DNA from: Pyricularia pennisetigena
Lineage: Eukaryota > Ascomycota > Sordariomycetes > Magnaporthales > Pyriculariaceae
DNA: 64,000 bases
Assembly (NCBI RefSeq): GCF_004337985.1
Contig: NC_043740.1
Location: forward strand, 971,080-1,035,079
Reading direction: 5' to 3'
This document shows positions 1-13,778 of the stretch, piece by piece. The notes below the pieces were generated by a model that searched no databases, was not told the DNA's origin, and saw only the letters and a program-made list of their open reading frames with translations. The stretch's first letter is position 1. Each line of letters opens with the position of its first letter. The translations under genes and the position numbers were made by a program.

Positions 1-1532
1 TAACGATATTTATTCCAAACGAGGGGATATATAAAACGTTATTTAACGTAACCTTTTTAGATTCGTCAGCTTTTTGGCCGTAACGGACCTGTATTTTCAC
101 AGTTCCGGTGCTTACAGGTTTAACAGGGCCACCTCCGGTACCGATTTCAACTGTAAAACTGGGGGTATAATCGGTAAAGAATTGCTTATTTGCAAAAATA
201 TAGTGCGTGTTACCTGTATTATACAGGACATGGTAACCTAGTTTCAAAGGTTTAAGGGTCCTTTTTTCGCCGCGTCCAGGCTTCGTTTTAGCGTTTTACC
301 GGTATCGGTTTCCGAATCCGAATCCGAACGTAATTTTATAATTCCGTTAATAGCGGAATTAACCTTTTATTCCAGGGTATTATACGGTGCGCATTCGTTA
401 ACGTCACCTGGATTTGAGCCCGCAAATAATTCGAAATCCATAAAAACTATGGACGTTCCAGCGGTTAATTCGCTGGAATTGGAGGATTTAGTATTTTTTG
501 CAAAAGCAGAATCTAAATTAGAGCTTTTACTCTTTTTTCGTGATTTAGAGGTGTTTTCCTGCCCATTATTTTCCTTTTTAACGCCTTTTTTAACGTTTTT
601 TTACCCCTTTTTTTGCTTTTAAACCTATGAATAGCGGTTTTAGCCGTTGTAGAGCCTGAATTGGAATTTTCGGATATAAAGTCCGCTATAAGGTATTGCA
701 AATTTAACTTTTCCGAATTTTGGCCTATTGTTTGCAAAACCCGTTGGGTATTGCGTTGGCGTTCGGTCCAAATAGGGAATATCCCCTCCAGGGCCCGTAA
801 ATATTGGTTTCGTACACTTACCGGGTTAATTTGCACGTTAGTATTCATTGATTTAGCTACCAGTAAGTTAAAACGGTTATTCAATTTAGGTATTAATCTT
901 TTAAATTTCGAAAAATTTAAAATGTGGAATTCCCGATATAAGGAATTTCGACTAATTTCGGGTGCAACGGAATAGTTATTTTCCAGGGTTTTATAAGCCG
1001 TTACGGGGTTGGAATGCCATGCAATAGATTTTAAAGGTTTTTTGGTTAAGCTGTTTTTTATAAGCAATAATAGGATTAATTGCCCGTGTTCCGGTAGGGT
1101 GTAACCAATTTTAGGGTTGAAAATAAATTCCGCTGCTTTTATAACCCTTAATTGTACTATTAACGCCTGTTTCCATAAATCGTAATTGCTAACCCCTATT
1201 AATTTACAATTTTCGGGGAAGGAAAATACCCGTTTCGATAGTTTTTTACCTATCCCGTCACCTCAAATTAGGTTGACGGGTGGATCAGGCGGTGCGGTAG
1301 CGGGTTTATTTTCCGGATTACCATGAGAATTAGTGAAATTACCGTTTTTCAGGGTTAATAAGGCAGTTAACTGTTAAATTATCCTTTGAAATTGATTAAT
1401 TTGCGTAATTAACGCTTTTAATTGCAGGTTTTGGGCCTGTAATTTAGCGGTTAGAATTTCGTTTGGGCTGGGTTCAGGCCCTTTATTTGTTGGAGTTGGG
1501 TCTGGAAGGCCCGATATAGGGTTGTTTTCCAT
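1..1532 (-). pseudogene. copia A gag-protease remnant
   Basis: The gag reading frame starts at an ATG at 1532 (MENSP-like start conserved in copy B) and is broken by stops. The longest intact piece, 513-1067, contains the conserved gag block with NQYLRALEGIFPIWTERQR and a lysine-rich tail. Next comes the acidic linker with DSDSETDTGKTLK and then the start of the aspartic protease, cut by the window edge. The same order is seen in copies B and C. This is a dead retrotransposon polyprotein, not a host gene. Confidence 0.8.
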
Positions 1533-2440
1533 TGTAGGGTAATTTGAATTATAGTTGCAATTCGCTAATTTATCGCTATAATCTACTAACCTAATCGTTT
1601 AAAGGTATACAAATACCCTATTAAATTTAGGATCTGCTATACCCTTTGCCTTTTAACGGGTATAGGCCTGTAATTGCCAATTACAGGGTTTATTGCTATT
1701 TTAAGTGGTTCAAATCCATGAAAATACAGGGTTGGAATCCCTAAAATCCGTAATTAATGGGTGCCCTGGTATTTGTACCAATCCAGGTGCACGTAACGAG
1801 TTTAATTCGTTAAATGGGCGCAGGGTAAATTGCAGGGTATCGTGCAGGGTAAATTAACCACTAACGTAATTCCGTTAATGGGTTTGTGGGTTATTATAAA
1901 CCCTATTAAACTCATTAGGATTTAATGGGTTTATGGGTTATTGTAAACCCTATTAAACGCATTAAAAGAATTTAGTGGGCTATTAGCGAACGAATACAGG
2001 GGTTTTTGGCCCTGATTCGCTAGCGTAAACCCTATTAAAATATGAGTTAATTACAATGGCGTGCACGATCCACATAAACCACACCGAAAAGTTTGGATTT
2101 GCAATGTAAACGATCGTTGTAGTACCTGAAAGGGCCTAAATCGAACGTTAATTCTTGGCGATCCCCATTGTAAATATAGGGGGTTAGGTGCTAAATTAGC
2201 GCTTAAAACCAATAATTTCGCACAAAAAAAGCAGTTTTTTCGTTAATATACTTGCTATAAATATGCGATAATAACCAAAATAAAGCCTAAATTTCAGGCT
2301 TTCCAGCGATGCAAAATGCATTTTAGTGCACAAGTTAGAACTTTTTCGGGTTTATAATCGGTTAACAATATAGGTTGTTAATAGGGGGTTAGGTATTAGC
2401 CTAGGTGCGGCGTAATGCTAATTACGTTATAAAAACCTGT
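1..2440 (-). mobile_element. Ty1/copia LTR retrotransposon copy A, truncated
   Basis: The 5' part of a copia-type element on the minus strand: protease start, gag, a leader and the first ~80 bp of the 5' LTR (2360-2439). It aligns base for base with copy B at 14355-16780. The left side leaves the window. On the right its LTR stops abruptly and the terminal TGTTAACA of copy B's 3' LTR begins at 2440. The missing part of this LTR is not found beyond the other end of B, so a deletion or inter-element recombination occurred. It is full of RIP-type transitions. Confidence 0.85.
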
Positions 2441-2996
2441 GTTAACAATATGGGTTGCTACCAGGGGGTTAGGCATTAGCCTAAGTGCGGCGTGGTGATA
2501 GTTGCGTTGTAAAAACCTGTAATTACAGGGTTTAAATGCACTATATTGTTCACTAATTTTTGGATTAATAAATTTGATTTATTGGTGGGGGAGATTTTGC
2601 TTTGTCTCCCTTACATATTCTCCGATATCGAAGTGGGGGTCCGCACCCCGCAAAGGGTTCCGGTGCCGCACACGATTTTCCGAAAAATTATTTTGTATAC
2701 GTTGTTAAAAAAACACCCTTATTTCCATATAAACCATTTTTGGGTTCGCATTCATTTGCTGACTTGGTGGAAATTTTAACCCGGTATAGGGTAGCTAACT
2801 CGTAAATGCAGGGTGGGTATTAAACCCGGTATAGGGTAAAACCCCATTCGCTAACTTTAAATCGCAATTCCTGCAATACACAAAATATAACAGAAAATCT
2901 AACAACTTCAGCAGCCCCATTTCGGCACTATTTATTGTGGTTTATATATAAATAAAAGTGGACCCATCATATACTAAATAACGCATATAATTAACA
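2440..2996 (-). repeat. copia B 3' LTR
   Basis: 557 bp, with TGTTAACA at 2440 and TTAACA ending at 2996 on the plus strand. It aligns along its length with the LTRs at 16698-17251, 32215-32771 and 39316-39872. The adjacent C-run followed by ttttt is the complement of the polypurine tract. The small open frames inside it (about 2546-2805) recur in every LTR copy and are not genes. Confidence 0.85.
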
Positions 2997-3541
2997 CCCC
3001 CCCTTTTTCGCTACTATTCACATAAAGTCGGAAAAGAAAAATACATAAAAATAAAACCCTAAAAAAAAAGATCCCCTTTATGTCCCAACCCGACTCGAAT
3101 TCCCGATATGAACCCCCTGGATGATTAAGGCCTTTATACCGATTTATAATCTCCAAAATGGACGAACCCCCGAATTGGAAAAAACCCCCAAAATTGTGAC
3201 AACCCCCGGATTCGAACCCCCGATTTGCATAATATTGACCCACGGAATTGATTATTAAACCAGGTAACTAGTTTGGCTGTTCGTTGGTAATAGTCCAAAT
3301 CAAGTATATTATATAGGGTATTTCGAATGCGTAAATCGCCCAAAACACGAGTTTTTTAATTTTAATTCAATTTTTGGTATAAGGTCGGTATAAATTGCTT
3401 ATTAATTAATCTGTGCAGGGTGAATTCGGATAATACGGCCGGTATTGGGCTGATAAATATCCAATATTTGCAAATAAAGGAAATAAAATGGGTAATTAAT
3501 TAACGAATTAATTAAATGCCTTAAAATTTGACAGGTAAAAA

Positions 3542-6500
3542 CTAAATTTTTAGGGGTTTTAACCCTATAAATTTTAAAAAAACCTTATAATTTGGAAGCG
3601 TTAGGGATTTTGTTAGGCCATTAGCGGGTATTTGTTTGGATTCCAGGTATTTTAAGGTTATTAATCCTTTTATAACTAATTCCCGTACGTAATAAAAATT
3701 TGATAACGTATATTTAATACGTTAATGGTGCGTAGGGTTATATGCGTTAACTATAAAACCTGTATTATTTCCAAATATTGCGATAGGGCCTTTTATAGGT
3801 AATTTAATCTCTATAAATAAGCTTTTAAACCACTGTGCTTCACGCAGGGCTTCCGCTAAGGCATCGGTTTCGGTTTTTGGAATATTTAAAGCTATAATAT
3901 TAGCCTTTTTGCCTTTCCACGTTATAAGGCCCCCAGATAAAATATACAAATATCCGTAAATGGATTTTGAATCTTCTCTAGCCCCGGCAAAATCGCTATT
4001 ATTAAAACCCAGTATTTTTAGGCCTTTAAAACCCCCTATTAATAAATTGGGTGGTAGTTCGGCTTTAAATACTTTATTTCCGTAACAAATAAATAAGGAT
4101 TTAATACCCGCTAAATAACGTAATAAGTTATTAGCTACCGTTAAATGGATTGTAGTGGTTTTTGTTAAAAAACGTGAAAACCACTAAACCGCAAAACCGA
4201 TATCCGGGCGCGTTAATAGCATTAAATATATAAAAGTGCCGATAATACGCTGTAATAATTTGATTTCCAGCGCATTTACGGGTTTACCCCCGCTATATTT
4301 TAACATAACCGGTTATAAAAAAACAAATATAGGTTTGCAATCAATTAATTCGAACGTTGCTAATACTTCCTTTATATATTAATTTTAATGGAGCCAAAGT
4401 AGGCGTTTAGGCCTATCCTTTATAGTTTAAACGCCTAAAAAATAAATTGTAGGGCCCCTGTTTTCCAACGCGTATATTTTATTAGAACGGGCTTTTAAAT
4501 CCTAAATATATTGTAATTTAGGACCTATTAGCAGGCAGTCGCTTACAAAGGTAACGATAAAATGTTTGGATTTAACGTTATAAAAAACAAAGGGATTAGA
4601 AATTAATAGTTTAAAATTGTTTTTGAATAATAAGGTTTTAAATTTGTTTTACCACTTTTTTGGACCCTGTTTCAAACCATATAACGTCTTTTCCAACTAT
4701 ATAACCTGCAATTTTCTCGGGTTATAACCCATTTCCATTAAAATCTTAGCGGTGGTAGGGTTACAATTTTTTGCCCATTCGTTAAAACCGTTTGGAATTT
4801 GCAAATATAAATTTACGTCGGTAAAATCATTATTTAAAAACGCACCGATAAAATCGATTTGTTTTATTTCCCAATTTTGTGCATTAGCTATAGCTAATAA
4901 TATACGCCAGGTAGGTGGTATATTAATGCTAGCAAAAGTTTCGATATAATTTAGGCCTTCGACCTGTAAGAACCCCTAACAACAAACCTAATTTTGTATT
5001 TTATAGGCTTATTATTTTCATCCTTCTTTAATTTAAATACCAGCCGGGTAGAAACGAGTTTACGGCCTGTAGGCATTTTAATTTTTGGGATAAAACGGAA
5101 AGCTTTTGCAATAATGATTTGGTCGAATTTAAACGACAAAGCAGCTAACCATCTAGCACTTTTAGGGTTATTTAAGGCCTGTTGGTAATTATTTGGTTTA
5201 CCATTTTTAGTGGGCTTTTATTTTATTTTTTTTTAGCTTGAAAATAAAAATAATGCACGTAATTTATATCCATTAAATTTGGGTTTTCGAATTGCGAATT
5301 TAATTTTATATTCTGTATTTTAAATGCTGAAAACACCGGAATTTCCGTTGTTTTAAGTGCTGGATTAGGTACCGCTACCGTTATAGGCTTTGGAGGGCGA
5401 ACGGTAGGCTGTACAGGCCTGGCGGGCACTATATTTTCAGGGTTTAAATACCCTATTTTTTCAGGGTTTTTTAAAGTATAATTATCCGCTGGAACGCTAT
5501 TGATTTCGTTTTTAAATTCAAAATTAAAATCCCCTTTTAAATTTGTATTTTCCCCCTTTGAAATTTGTAATGTTTCCCCTGGAATAACCAAACTTTTAAC
5601 GGTTATACCCTTTATAATTCTTACGGTAAAGGTTTTATATACGGACCGTTTAGCGGGTGCGTAAACCAACGCTGTAGAATTTGATAAATGGGTTAAAGAT
5701 TTTACCGTTTCGGTGCGGGGAACCAGTTTATTAAATTTTTGGCGTTTTTCCAGCGGTATAATAACCTGGTATACAATACGAATAACCCGAAAATGCCCTA
5801 AATTGGGTTTATACGGTAGTCCAGGTTGGGATTCGGAATAAAATTCCTCGTAAGGTGTTAAATCCCTATTAATTACCGCTGTACGGTTAATTAAATTAAC
5901 CACGGCAGGTATTAAATAACATTATAAATATAATGGTAAACCCGCCGCTGTAATGGTAAACCGGAGCTTATCCAAAATAGCCTGAACGGACCGTTCCGTT
6001 AATCCGTTTTAACCGTGGTTATAGGGATTTAAAATGCTAAAATTAACACTTTTGCTTGTAAACCAATTTTAAAAGTCTGTATTAACCTCGTACCCTTTAT
6101 CGAAGTGAGAATTTAGGGGGTAGCGCCCGTACGCAGCTTTTAAAACTTTAAAAAAACTTTTAATAACCATTAAAACCGTAGGTCTGGTTTTAATTTTTTG
6201 ATTGGATCGACCACCGAAAACGTGATTTTCGGTCCACTAATAACAAAAATAGGGGCTTTTTATTGTAGAAATTAGGTTTAAAAGTCACTGTATCACCGTT
6301 GATAAAATCGAAAATATTAGGGGGTGTAAAAATACGACCTTATTTGTACGCCTAATAGAGATAGCTTTAATATAAGCAATACAGGTAATTACCCTAATTT
6401 TGTCGAAATTAGGTAAACCTTTTGTAATTTTAGCGGTTTTTTTAACAATAATAACCTTATATGCCCCAAACGCCTATGTTATAACGGGGCTTTTTGGGCC

Positions 6501-7006
6501 TGGATTTCGTTACAATTACCTGTAATTCCGTTTCCTTCAGGGGTTAACCAACCGTCCGTAATCCGTTTTAAACCTAAAAGGAGGTAATTTACAGGGGCCT
6601 GCTTTAAATCCGATAATAAAAAAGGTTTTAACAACGGATTTCTTATATGGGAAACCCCTTTTTTTTCGGCAATAATCCCTTTTATATTAGGTTATATAAA
6701 AGAGTTATTTAGCGGCGTGCCGGGCCTACGGGGCCCAATTTTACGTGGATTTTCAGGGTTTTTACCGCTAAATTTCTGCGTTACAGGTGAATTTACGGCT
6801 ATTTCCGTATTTTGTTCGGGATTTAGTTTTTCCGTTACCGTATTTTCTTCCGGTTCCGAATCGGCATAAATTTTATAATCCCTTTTAAAGTCTATATTAT
6901 TTAATTTTATTTCCAACGGGGCTGCGTAACCCTTTATAACCCCCTGTAAAATTATGCTAAAAACGGTGCTATATTTACCTATTACACAGGCGTAACTCGA
7001 AATAAC
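3542..7006 (-). pseudogene. copia B pol remnant (integrase, reverse transcriptase, RNase H)
   Basis: Minus-strand continuation of the B polyprotein downstream of the gypsy insertion. Recognisable blocks: GAG-pre-integrase linker (6692-6990), integrase core and C-terminal region (5223-6300), reverse transcriptase with VFKLKKDENNKP (about 5040), a degenerate catalytic box reading FVSDCLLIG (about 4540; the copia norm is YVDD), and RNase H with KTETDALAEALREAQWF (3722-3949). The frame ends at a TAG at 3542-3544. Many stops come from CAA/CAG to TAA/TAG. The catalytic aspartates are damaged, so it is inactive. Confidence 0.82.
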
Positions 7007-7439
7007 TGTTACGACCAGACAGTTGGGCCGGCACCAACAAGGCCAGGCTGGGTTACACCCCTCCTAACGACACACGGAACCCGACCGACAGTAACGGGAT
7101 TACATAAGGAAAAGAATCACGTAACCTCACGTAACCACCAAAAAAGCGATCTCTTATAATTTGTAAAACCTCGATTGGGAATTATAAATCAAACAAATCA
7201 GGAAAATCACATTTGGAACATAATTTATATAAAACACGCTTATTACTATGTAAATAAATTCGGTTTTAGGATTATTTTAAACACTAATTAAACTTTAATT
7301 AACTTTAATATTTATTTAAAAACGATTATAATTTCACCCCAGTTATTAAAAGCCCCCGTCACCCAATTAAAACGCTCAATTGCTTTAACCCACTGTACTT
7401 TACCCTCAAAACAGGTTACCCGATATTTTAATCGTAACA
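7007..7439 (+). repeat. gypsy 5' LTR
   Basis: 433 bp from TGTTACGACC to TCGTAACA. It pairs with 13779-14209. Related solo copies lie at about 40100-40522 and 42932-43999, a diverged one at 20754-21216, and a ~30 bp end fragment at 58630-58660. Confidence 0.93.
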
Positions 7440-7559
7440 TTTTAATTGCTCCTATTTAATATTTTATTTTAAAATATACCGAACGGTATCGCCGAAACAA
7501 TATTTTCCAACAAAATTACCCCTTAAACCCCTTTTACCATTAACGCTCCGGCCAACGCT

Positions 7560-8490
7560 AACGTTTTGCGTTAAATGCTCGCGACGCTTTAAATAAACAA
7601 CTGATAATTCCAGGAACGAATAACCGAATAAATTAATCGAACCAATAAGAATTATATTAAATATTTTTTACTATTACCCTATAATAGCACCCTCAATATT
7701 TTGCAGGAATTTTTTACGGGAACCCGGGCCTATTTTTATTTTAACGAGGATAATTTCGATAATAACGCAAAAAAGGTTACCTACGCAACCTCGCTATTAG
7801 AGGGCGATACGTTTACCTGGTTCGAACTAATCCTACGAAACTATTTGGACCACGATCAGGAAAAAAACCGTAAAATTAAAACCAACCGCATTTTCGACGA
7901 TTACGAAAATTTCGAAAAATGTTTTAGGGGAGCATTCGGTAGCCCAGACGAGGAACGCACGGTTAAACGTAAATTAGTGCGCCTTACCCAAGCCAAATCG
8001 GTATTTAAATATGCCAGTAAATTTCGATAAGTTACCGCCAAATTACTATAGGGCCCCGAAACCCTAATGGCACGCTTTTATGCGGGATTCAAAAAAAAAA
8101 TTAAAAACGAATTTAGTAAAAAAAAGCGACCCGATACTTTAACCGAATACGTAAAACTAACAATTAAAATCGACAACCGATTTTACGAACGAAAATTGGA
8201 ACGACGCGAAAAACGCAACGTATAGGGACCAGTTTTACGACAAAGTAATACGGGACGCAAATACTAATACCCCAAACCGCTTCGCCAGTATAATATTTCC
8301 TACGGAATATATAGCGGATTTATGGACCTTAACGCGACCTAGTATAAAAAACCTCGTAAAAATCCCAAAAATCGTAAATGCTTTAAATGCGATAAACCAG
8401 GATATATAACCAAATTTTGTCCCCAAAGCACTCCGGACTTATACCCCGATTCCAAAAAACCACGAAAATTGAATACCACCACCTATTAAC
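7560..8490 (+). pseudogene. gypsy gag with degenerate zinc knuckle
   Basis: The frame at 7701-8030 contains a retrotransposon gag (capsid) block with TFTWFELILRNYL and the FRGAFGSPDEERTVKRKL tail. The nucleocapsid zinc knuckle is at 8379-8420: CFKC at the start and KFC at the end with normal spacing, but the histidine of the CCHC box is a tyrosine, the CAT-to-TAT change RIP makes. The frame is broken by stops between these blocks. Confidence 0.75.
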
Positions 8491-9724
8491 AAACACAACC
8501 GGATTAATACAATTTAAAAAATTGGACCGTATGTTACAATAATAATTATATAATCCACAATAACGTAAAAAAAGACGTAGGATGGTACTTACAAAAATTT
8601 AAAAGTATTCGAACCCTAATAATAGGAAACCGCGTACCCATTAAAACCAAACCACCGGTATAATTATGCAAATAAAACGCCAAATTACCGGAACCTACGG
8701 AATTAAACACCTTAGAAAAATCAGAACCAAAACCATTGGAACAAACCCACTATATCCGGATAATCCAACAAACCCCAACGGACGAATCCAGTAACGAATT
8801 AAAAAACGAATTTAGCGAAAAAAAGATTATATTTTCAAATTTATATAATGCAGCAAGGGAAAATAACCCTTATTTATAAAAAAAAAACTTATCGATTTAT
8901 ACCGAAACGACCAATTAGTGCAATTTCCCGGAGTATTATTTGGAATATAAATATAAAACCCCATAGGATTAATTAATCCAACCTTCGGAAACCACCCAAT
9001 TTTGGATACCAAATATCCCAAACATACAAAAGTTTTTTGGGTAAAAAGTTTTCGAAATAACTGCGGATTACATTTTAATAAAAAAATAGTCCACAATTTT
9101 TTCCACGAAGACGCAGAACAATAAACATCCACGAAATATATACCACTATTAAATTACCCAATTGGGAAATTAAAATAAAATTTAATACCGAACCAACGGT
9201 AATTTTCACCTTTTATAACGATTACCCTATGGTATATTACAATTAAAAACAATTCCTATAGAACGAATATACCCGAAATATTTGCAAAATATATATATAT
9301 ATATATATTAGCCAAAATACAGGCATAGCACGAAATAAAGTCACGATAACCAGGACCCGCACCTATGACCAGAATTATATGGAACCCCAACGTTAAAAAT
9401 AACGAAATACCCATAAACGCACGAAAAACGCCTGCACCAACAGGGCACCGATTTAATAAAATCAAAATTAAAAACAGCTTTACGCCCCGGAATAAAAAGA
9501 ATAAAGACCCACGACGCGAATCCAACAAACTAAGAACTAATATAACCAAACGGTAGCAATAAAGACGGAATAAAAAACTCTAAACGCCACGCAAACCACG
9601 AAAACAGCACACGAATACATATTCCTAAATATACGATTTAATGGAAAACCCATACGAACGTTTTTTGACAACGGAGCATAAAGCAACTACATTTTTCTAA
9701 AAATCGTGAAAAACCGCAAATACT

Positions 9725-12700
9725 TTGGTAATAAAAAAAAAAACCATATCGACTGCAAACCGTAAAAAAAAGGCAGTTTTATACGGGAACGGCACTATCG
9801 AAATAGAAACCGTATACCTTTGGATGGAAAACTATGGACCAAAAAAACAAATTACTTTGGACATTACGGAAACAAGGAACAAAAATATAATTTTAGGAAT
9901 TCCCTGGTTTAAAAGGAGTAACCCCCGGATAAATTGGACTACAGGCCAAATTTAATGGGAAAAACACCTAATTATTGAACGACCTCCAGTATAATAGGGC
10001 TTATATAGGAAGTATAGGGTACGGAAAAACCAAATAAAGCAGATAGCGTACCTATAGGAAGGACGACCAACCCCAGAGCCAATATCGGAAAAAAACGATT
10101 ATTTACAGGTTAAACCCGATCCAATTATATAATACAAATTACGAAGGAACAGACGAAAAACGGCAAAATCCCAGAAAAATACCAAAATTATACACGATTA
10201 TTCAGCCAAAAACTCGAAACAAAATTACCCGAACACAGTCCGTTCGACCACGAAATACCATTAAAAAAAGGAACCTAACCAAAATTCCATAAAATATACG
10301 GTTTAAATCCGATATAAATGGAAATTTTAAACGAATACCTCGCAAAAAACCTTAAAAAAGGTTATATTAGACCATCGATATTACCAGTAGGATATCCAAT
10401 CCTTTTCGTACCAAAAAAACGGAAAATTACAATTATGCGTGGATTATAAACAGTTAAACGATATTATAATAAAAAATTGCTACCCGCTCCCACTAATAGG
10501 AAAATTTCGAAATATATCTTACCAAATACAATGGTTTACGATATTAAATTTTAAAAAATATATAATTTAATCCGTATAAAGGAAGGCGAGGAATGGAAAA
10601 TAGCATTTCACACCAGACGAAAACATTATAAATACCTGGTAATATTTTTCGGTTGTACCAACGCCCCCGCAACCTTTTAAACCATAATTAACCACGTTTT
10701 TAAGGAATGCTTAAACATTTTTGTCGTTATTTACCTGGACGATATCCTTATTTTCTCCAAAACGTTGGAAAAACATAAAAAACACGTTTACATAATTTTA
10801 CAAAAACTACAAAACGTTAAACTTTTAATTGAACCCGAAAAATGCATTTTTTACAGCAAATAAATTAATTTTTTGGGATATACCATCGTCCCTGGAAAAA
10901 TCAGGATAGAAAAATCAAAAATCCAAACAGTAAGGGAATGGCCCCAACCACAAAACGTAAAAAACGTTCGGGTATTTTTTGGATTCGTAAACTTATACAA
11001 AAGATTTGTTAAAAGTTACGGCGCGATCGCCACCTTATTAACCAATATAACCAAAAAAGACCTAAAATTCCAATGGACGGAACGAATATAGCAAATTTTC
11101 GAACAGCTACGAAATGCAATAGCACAAAACCCGATTTTCAAAATACTAGACCCAACGAAACCTTTCGAAATCGAAACCGATGCATCCAATTATGCAATCG
11201 GAGGATAATTTAGCCAGCGAAACGAAAAAGGACGCCTGCACTTTTGCGCCTTTTTTTTCACAAAAATTATATAAACCAGAATTTAATTACCAAATCCACG
11301 ATAAAAGATTTATAGCTATTATCCAAATATTCGAAAAATGGAAACCACAGCTATCCGGGATTAAATACGAAATATTAATTTATACGGACCATAAAAACCT
11401 AACCCATTTTACTACCAGCAAAATATTGAGCAAACAACAAATTAAATGGGCAAAATTCCTATTAAAATTCCATTTTAAAATCATTCACCGAAAAGGAACA
11501 AAAAATGGCAAAACCGACGCCTTTAACAAAAAACCAAACCATAAAAACACAATACCCGAGGAAATACGGAAGATCCTCGCGGCAAACGACAGCGGAAACC
11601 TTTTACCAATTCACCGAAATTTTATAACGACCAATACGGTAATTATACCAGAAAGAATACGGAAAATCCACGAAAATAAAGCCCACGGATACCAAAAAAT
11701 TTCCAAAAAACGGAAACGGTTAAAACAGCACCATAATTTCATAAAAATACGATAAAAAGTACGAAAAACCATTAAAAATTGCGAACTTTGCGCAAAAAGC
11801 AAATCCGCCAAACATCAACTTTACGGGCTCCTACAACTTTTACCAACCCCTAATAAGACCTGGCAAACCATTACAATAGATTTTATGGTCAAATTACCAC
11901 CTTCCGAAAAACCACTTACTAAAATTAAATATAATAGCATATTAATTATAATGGATGAATTTACTAAATACGCCTATTTCCTACCTTATAAGGAAAATAA
12001 TAACGCCGAAAAAATCGTTTACATATTTTTACGAATAATTATTAGCAACTACGGACTTCCAAAAAACATTTTTACGGACAAAAATAAACTTTTTACATTA
12101 AAATTCTGGAAATCTTTAATGGAACAATAAGGAATTAACCATAAATTATTTGCAATATTCCACCCACAAATAAACGGATAAATAAAACGAACAAACTAAA
12201 TATTAAAACAATATTTAAAATATTATATAAACCACAAATGGGATAATTGGGTACGGTTATTACCTATAATATAATTTGTATATAATAGTTTAAAAAATAA
12301 AAATACCAAAATAACCCCGTTTTATACCAATTACGGATTTAACATTACGGTATATGGAAAACCAAAAACCACGATTACGGCCCCACGAACCGATAAACAA
12401 ACAAACGAATTACGAAAATTCCACCAAAAATTCCACCAGGAATTGGAATTCGTACGAAAAAAAATAACCAAATACGCCAACTAATATCAGATAAAGGGAC
12501 CATTTTTCCAGGAAAAAAATAGCGTTTATTTTATTCGACGCAATATTAAAATATAACGACCAAATAGCAAATTTAATTTTAAAAAGTTTGGACCTTTTAA
12601 AATCGATAAAAAGATTAGCGAAACCAATTACAAACTATTATTACCAGGAATTATTAAAATTTACCCAACGTTCCACGTATTATTATTGGAACCAGCACCA

Positions 12701-12922
12701 CCCGGCACCAATATACAAAAAACAATCGAAATCGACGCAGAAAAAATATACGACGTCGAACGAATACTGGATTACAAACGTAACTACGGTAAAACAAAAT
12801 ATTTTATTAAATGGGAAAATTATAAATACGAAAAAAGAATTTGGGAACCCTTTAACCACCTCCAAAATTGCCAGGAACAACTCCGCCAATATTATCAAAA
12901 ACTGGATTTGCGAGCAAATTAG
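9725..12922 (+). pseudogene. gypsy pol: protease, RT, RNase H, integrase, chromodomain
   Basis: Broken plus-strand pol. A protease C-terminal block with ILGIPWFKRSNPRINW lies at about 9895-9945. The reverse transcriptase still has its catalytic box YLDDILIFS (YLDD at 10732-10743). RNase H includes IYTDHKNL (about 11380). Integrase keeps its first two acidic residues (DFM at 11879, TDK near 12076), but the third, expected before RTN, is a lysine at 12185-12187 (GAA to AAA) and the preceding glutamine is a stop. A C-terminal chromodomain (about 12743-12910) has YDVERILDYKR, KYFIKWENY and KRIWEP. Chromodomains of this group target integration to heterochromatin. Inactivated by RIP. Confidence 0.88.
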
Positions 12923-13112
12923 CCAAAAAAAAGGACAACCTAAGAAAGCACCATTTACTATTCCCAAAAACTAAAGATCGACCAGGACTCGAAACCATAC
13001 CACCAAACGAATTTATAAAGAAAATAATTGATACATACTACGAACTAAAATATACGAATAAAACACAATTTACCGACCAATTACTGCGCAAAAATATTTA
13101 TTTTATCCAATA

Positions 13113-13548
13113 AAAAAGGATTTAAAGGACCTATAGGGAAGGACGAATCCCAAATAAAATTGGAATCCGTAAAAAACGATTCCAAGGACATTTTAGGAAG
13201 GATTTCGGCCGATCGTCGTCGCTCTTCCTATTTTACCTTTTTACGTTCGATTCGATTCAATTCCTCCAAATTATTAATCCCGCGAATTACAGCTCGCATC
13301 ATTTTTTTAAACTACAATTTTTTTTGTTTTCGTAAACGGAAAAATTTTAGCTGTTTTTCCTAAATCTTTTGCTATTTTACCAAAATATCCTCCTCCAAAA
13401 CCTCCACTTTAACATTAAATTTGGATTATTACCGACCGATATTGCGCAATTAAATATTTAAAACACCTAATACGTCGTAACCGGAATGGTTAATACGAAA
13501 ACATTTGATGCAACGAAAGGAATTTTGCGGTAAAATTATATAACGCAT
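13113..13548 (-). pseudogene. antisense cysteine/coiled-coil ORF inside the gypsy element
   Basis: Opposite to pol, between pol and the 3' LTR, one minus-strand frame can be followed from an ATG at 13548 to about 13113. It is interrupted only by stops of the kind RIP creates. It begins with a CxxC pair in RCIKCFRINHSGYDVLGV, continues through acidic VEVLEED, then a basic helical segment (FFRLRKQKKL, VIRGINNLEELNRIERKK). The design is a small Cys-pair head plus a coiled coil. From memory, similar antisense or downstream ORFs accompany some fungal gypsy elements and are listed as hypothetical proteins. No function is known to me. Confidence 0.55.
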
Positions 13549-13778
13549 TATACCGCGGGATTCGCAATAAAAACAAAAAGGCATATCCACAAAAAAGGGA
13601 AAAAAAACGAAAAAAGCGTGGCGACGTTTTGTCGACGAACGACCAAATTTTAATTTAATTATACGATTAAATATGGCGCAAAAAAATTAGCTAGGAAAAA
13701 AGGAAAGCGAAATAAAAATCAGGGAAATACGGACTATTTAAAAACCAAAAGGATTTGGCCAAGGGAGAGGAGATTTGA

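Noticed and set aside
9256..9549. 97-codon minus frame (and 17475-17771 plus)
   Set aside because: Antisense frame of the gypsy interior repeated in both gypsy copies; no coding evidence.
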